DNA of 27,893 nt. Source: Pseudomonadota bacterium (GTDB lineage: Bacteria > Desulfobacterota > Desulfovibrionia > Desulfovibrionales > Desulfovibrionaceae). This document shows, piece after piece, positions 26,132 through 27,893 of the stretch. How positions within the stretch are numbered: position 1 is the stretch's first letter; the number at the start of each line of letters is the position of its first letter. The stretch covers positions 1 to 27,893 of the forward strand of contig JAEWCY010000025.1 of assembly GCA_023390395.1 (NCBI GenBank), given 5' to 3'. Below the pieces are notes generated by a model. That model saw only the letters and a program-made list of their open reading frames with translations. It made no database searches and was not told the DNA's origin. Made by a program: the position numbers and the translations under genes.

Positions 26132-27154
26132 CTAGCTTTTGCCGAACCCGCACAGCGGGTAGCGGCATTCCGGGCACATGGCGCACAGGCCGCCGTGCCC
26201 CAGGGCCACGATGTCGGGCCGGGACAGCTTCTCCCCGGCCACCAGCCGCGGCACCGTCAGATCGAAGATGCTGGCCTTGTGGTACATGACGCAGCCGGGC
26301 AGCCCGACCACGGGCACGTCGCCGATGTAGGCCAGCATGAACATCGCCCCCGGGAAGGTGGGGGAGCCGTAGGTGACCACCTCGCCGCCGGCGGCCCGTA
26401 TGGACGAGGGGGACAGGTCGTCGGGGTCCACGGACATGCCGCCGGTGACCGCGATCATCTCCGCGCCCTCGGCCAGGAGCTGGCGGATGGCCCGCACGGT
26501 CATGTCCCGGTCGTCGGGCACGATGACCTGGCGGAAGACCGCGCAGCCCAGATCGTCGAACTTGCGGCGCAGCACCGGGCCGAACTTGTCCTCGATGCGG
26601 CCGTGGTAGACCTCGCCGCCCGTGGTCACCACGCCCACGCGCAGCGGCCGAAACGGCAGCACGGAAACCACCGGGCCGGTTGCGGCCGTGACCGCCTCCA
26701 CCGCTTCCAGGCGCTGCCCGGCCACCACCAGAGGGACCACCCGGGTGCCGGCCAGCATCTGGCCCGGGGAGACCACGGCGTCGCCGTGGATGGTGGCGAT
26801 GGTCACCTCGTCGATGGAGTTGAGCCGGAAAAGCGCCTCGACGTTGATCTTGAGCAGCCCGCGCCGGTCGGCCAGCAGGTTGATGCGGCCCTCGCAGGGC
26901 TGGGTGAGCGTCGTGCCCGGCCCGGCCACGGCCTGGGCGATGCGCGCCGCCGCGTCGTCCTCGTGGACCAGCCCCTCGGCCAAGTCCCAGACGTAGATGT
27001 GTTCCTTGCCCAGGCGCAGCAGGGTGGGGATGTCCTCGGGGGCGATGACGTGGCCCTTGCGAAAGGCCGGGCCCTTGCCCTCGCCCGGCACGATGCGGGT
27101 GATGTCGTGGCAAAGGACCATGCCCTGGGCCTGTTCGACGGGAACGCTGCGCAT
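26132..27154 (-). CDS. MoeA-like molybdopterin-binding protein with C-terminal cysteine cluster
   Basis: The 340-residue protein starts at ATG 27154 with GGAAGGAG upstream. Residues about 170-315 form a MoCF/MoaB-Mog domain: GVVTTGGEVYHGRIEDK (174-190), AVTGGMSVDPDD (235-246) and GSPTFPGAMFMLAY. The N-terminal 165 residues are not a canonical MoeA arm. The end carries C324, C327, C330 and C335 (CAMCPEC then C), a likely zinc or Fe-S site absent from ordinary MoeA. The family binds molybdopterin and helps insert molybdate. Its place 137 bases upstream of mop suggests a dedicated metal insertion or storage role. Alternatively it may be a Mo-cofactor sensor. Confidence 0.88.
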   Translation of the reverse strand: MRSVPVEQAQGMVLCHDITRIVPGEGKGPAFRKGHVIAPEDIPTLLRLGKEHIYVWDLAEGLVHEDDAAARIAQAVAGPGTTLTQPCEGRINLLADRRGLLKINVEALFRLNSIDEVTIATIHGDAVVSPGQMLAGTRVVPLVVAGQRLEAVEAVTAATGPVVSVLPFRPLRVGVVTTGGEVYHGRIEDKFGPVLRRKFDDLGCAVFRQVIVPDDRDMTVRAIRQLLAEGAEMIAVTGGMSVDPDDLSPSSIRAAGGEVVTYGSPTFPGAMFMLAYIGDVPVVGLPGCVMYHKASIFDLTVPRLVAGEKLSRPDIVALGHGGLCAMCPECRYPLCGFGKS

Positions 27155-27810
27155 GGACTACTCCTTCCTTGTCTTCCCGGCGGCCCGGCCGGGAACGTGG
27201 GCACTAGAGTCACGATTTTTTTTGAAGCGTGATCGCTGGTCGACGCCGCCGGGACGCGTCAGGCCCAAGGTCCTGGGTCTTTCCTGGACGACCGGGACGG
27301 CGGCGCACGAACGATGTGTTAGGTCAAACATAGAATTGCTGCGGACCAGGACCTGCCGCGCCCCGGAATCTTGCGGGGAGGGAAGCCGCGAAACGGCGAA
27401 ACTGCTGGTTTGCTGGGTCGCGCGTGGCATATGGTACATGGAATCAGCAAGAAGCAGGCCAAGGATTCGGGCCGGGAAAACCCGCCAATGGCGGCGATCG
27501 GAGGGGACTATCACGCGGGGTGATCTGCCAGTGTGACACGCTGACAGTTTGAGAAGCTGCCCCGGCGAGGCTCATTTTGAAACAACATGCTGAAAAAATT
27601 TATGATTCGAGCATAAAGTAATTTTGATCCACTGGAGCCCGGAAAATGGGTCAAAAAGCGTCATCGCCTACGCAAAGCTGATGGCCGCATCTGCAATGCT
27701 AATGCAAACATAGGAAAAAGCACTGCAAGAAATATGTTATATCGAACATAGGTCGATCCCCGGGGAGGGGAGGAACCGGCCGACTGCCGCCCGGGCGGGA
27801 AGGCCGGCGC
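27155..27810. other. intergenic region upstream of the mop cluster
   Basis: No supportable gene is present. The region from 27541 to 27760 is relatively AT-rich. An 8-T run is at 27216-27223, without a preceding stem. The sequence C(A/G)AACATAG occurs three times (27325, 27705, 27743), perhaps by chance. The promoter of the MoeA-mop transcript should lie here, but I cannot point to a clear -35/-10 or -24/-12. Confidence 0.5.
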
Positions 27811-27893
27811 GGCGCGGAGAGTGCGGACGCGGCGCGGAGAGTGCGGACGCGGCGCGGAGAGTGCGGACGCGGCGCGGAGAGTGCGGACGCGGC
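27811..27893. repeat. 20-bp tandem repeat running off the right edge
   Basis: The unit GGCGCGGAGAGTGCGGACGC occurs four times without change (27811, 27831, 27851, 27871), with three bases of a fifth unit at the edge. The unit length is not a multiple of three and no gene is seen here. There are no spacers, so it is not a CRISPR array. Confidence 0.95.

Noticed and set aside
23298..26135. 945-codon open frame on the plus strand opposite mop
   Set aside because: It is an antisense shadow produced by GC-rich codons; its composition is Gly/Val/Asp/His-rich without any domain, while the minus strand is a clear MOP.
27700..27893. Minus-strand frames open from the right edge through the tandem repeats
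   Set aside because: The repeat unit lacks stop codons in several frames, so openness is expected by chance; the translations are low-complexity and soon end.
27811..27893. CRISPR array
   Set aside because: The 20-bp units are contiguous with no unique spacers and no cas genes nearby.

Overview
The window is a high-GC bacterial chromosome segment that most resembles a sulfate-reducing deltaproteobacterium of the Desulfovibrio/Solidesulfovibrio group. The reasons are a molybdenum aldehyde oxidoreductase of the D. gigas MOP type with conserved cofactor residues, c-type haem proteins, many chemoreceptors, and an HdrD-like iron-sulfur oxidoreductase. The species is inferred from gene content only.

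Layout. Bases 1-1478 (minus) hold a tetrahaem cytochrome c followed by a haem-binding chemoreceptor that runs off the left edge. Bases 1873-5551 (minus) are a tightly overlapping operon: iron-containing alcohol dehydrogenase, soluble PAS histidine kinase and sigma-54-activating response regulator, with a good sigma-70-type promoter upstream. A small XRE-type regulator (5730-5966) has a palindrome across its start codon. A 950-base gap leads to a plus-strand chemoreceptor-cheW pair (6919-9302) closed by a strong terminator. Bases 9483-13918 (minus) encode an RND efflux pump and its lipoprotein adaptor, with no outer-membrane channel gene in the window.

The right half (14107-27154, all minus) is one long co-directional cluster around mop. 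In transcription order it holds: a MoeA-like molybdopterin-binding protein; the aldehyde oxidoreductase; a GltD/HdrD-like Fe-S oxidoreductase; a 71-aa four-cysteine protein; a SAM methyltransferase; a C_GCAxxG_C_C protein; a radical SAM protein with many extra cysteines; a short AMP-ligase; an XdhC-type maturation factor; a MocA-like nucleotidyltransferase fused to an HD domain; and a histidine phosphatase. The methyltransferase through the nucleotidyltransferase are chained by 1-4 base overlaps or a 1-base gap. From memory, NCBIfam has family names based on D. vulgaris DVU_1551 to DVU_1557 for several of these, so the gene set is conserved, but the chemistry of most members is, to my knowledge, undefined. 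XdhC and MocA-like proteins point to maturation of the molybdopterin cytosine dinucleotide cofactor of MOP. The radical SAM protein, methyltransferase, AMP-ligase and redox proteins suggest an additional modification or electron-transfer step. This cluster is the best candidate for an undescribed system here.

Other features include several long GC-rich intercistronic hairpins without U-tracts, REP-like hairpin pairs, candidate operators, and a 20-bp tandem repeat running off the right edge.
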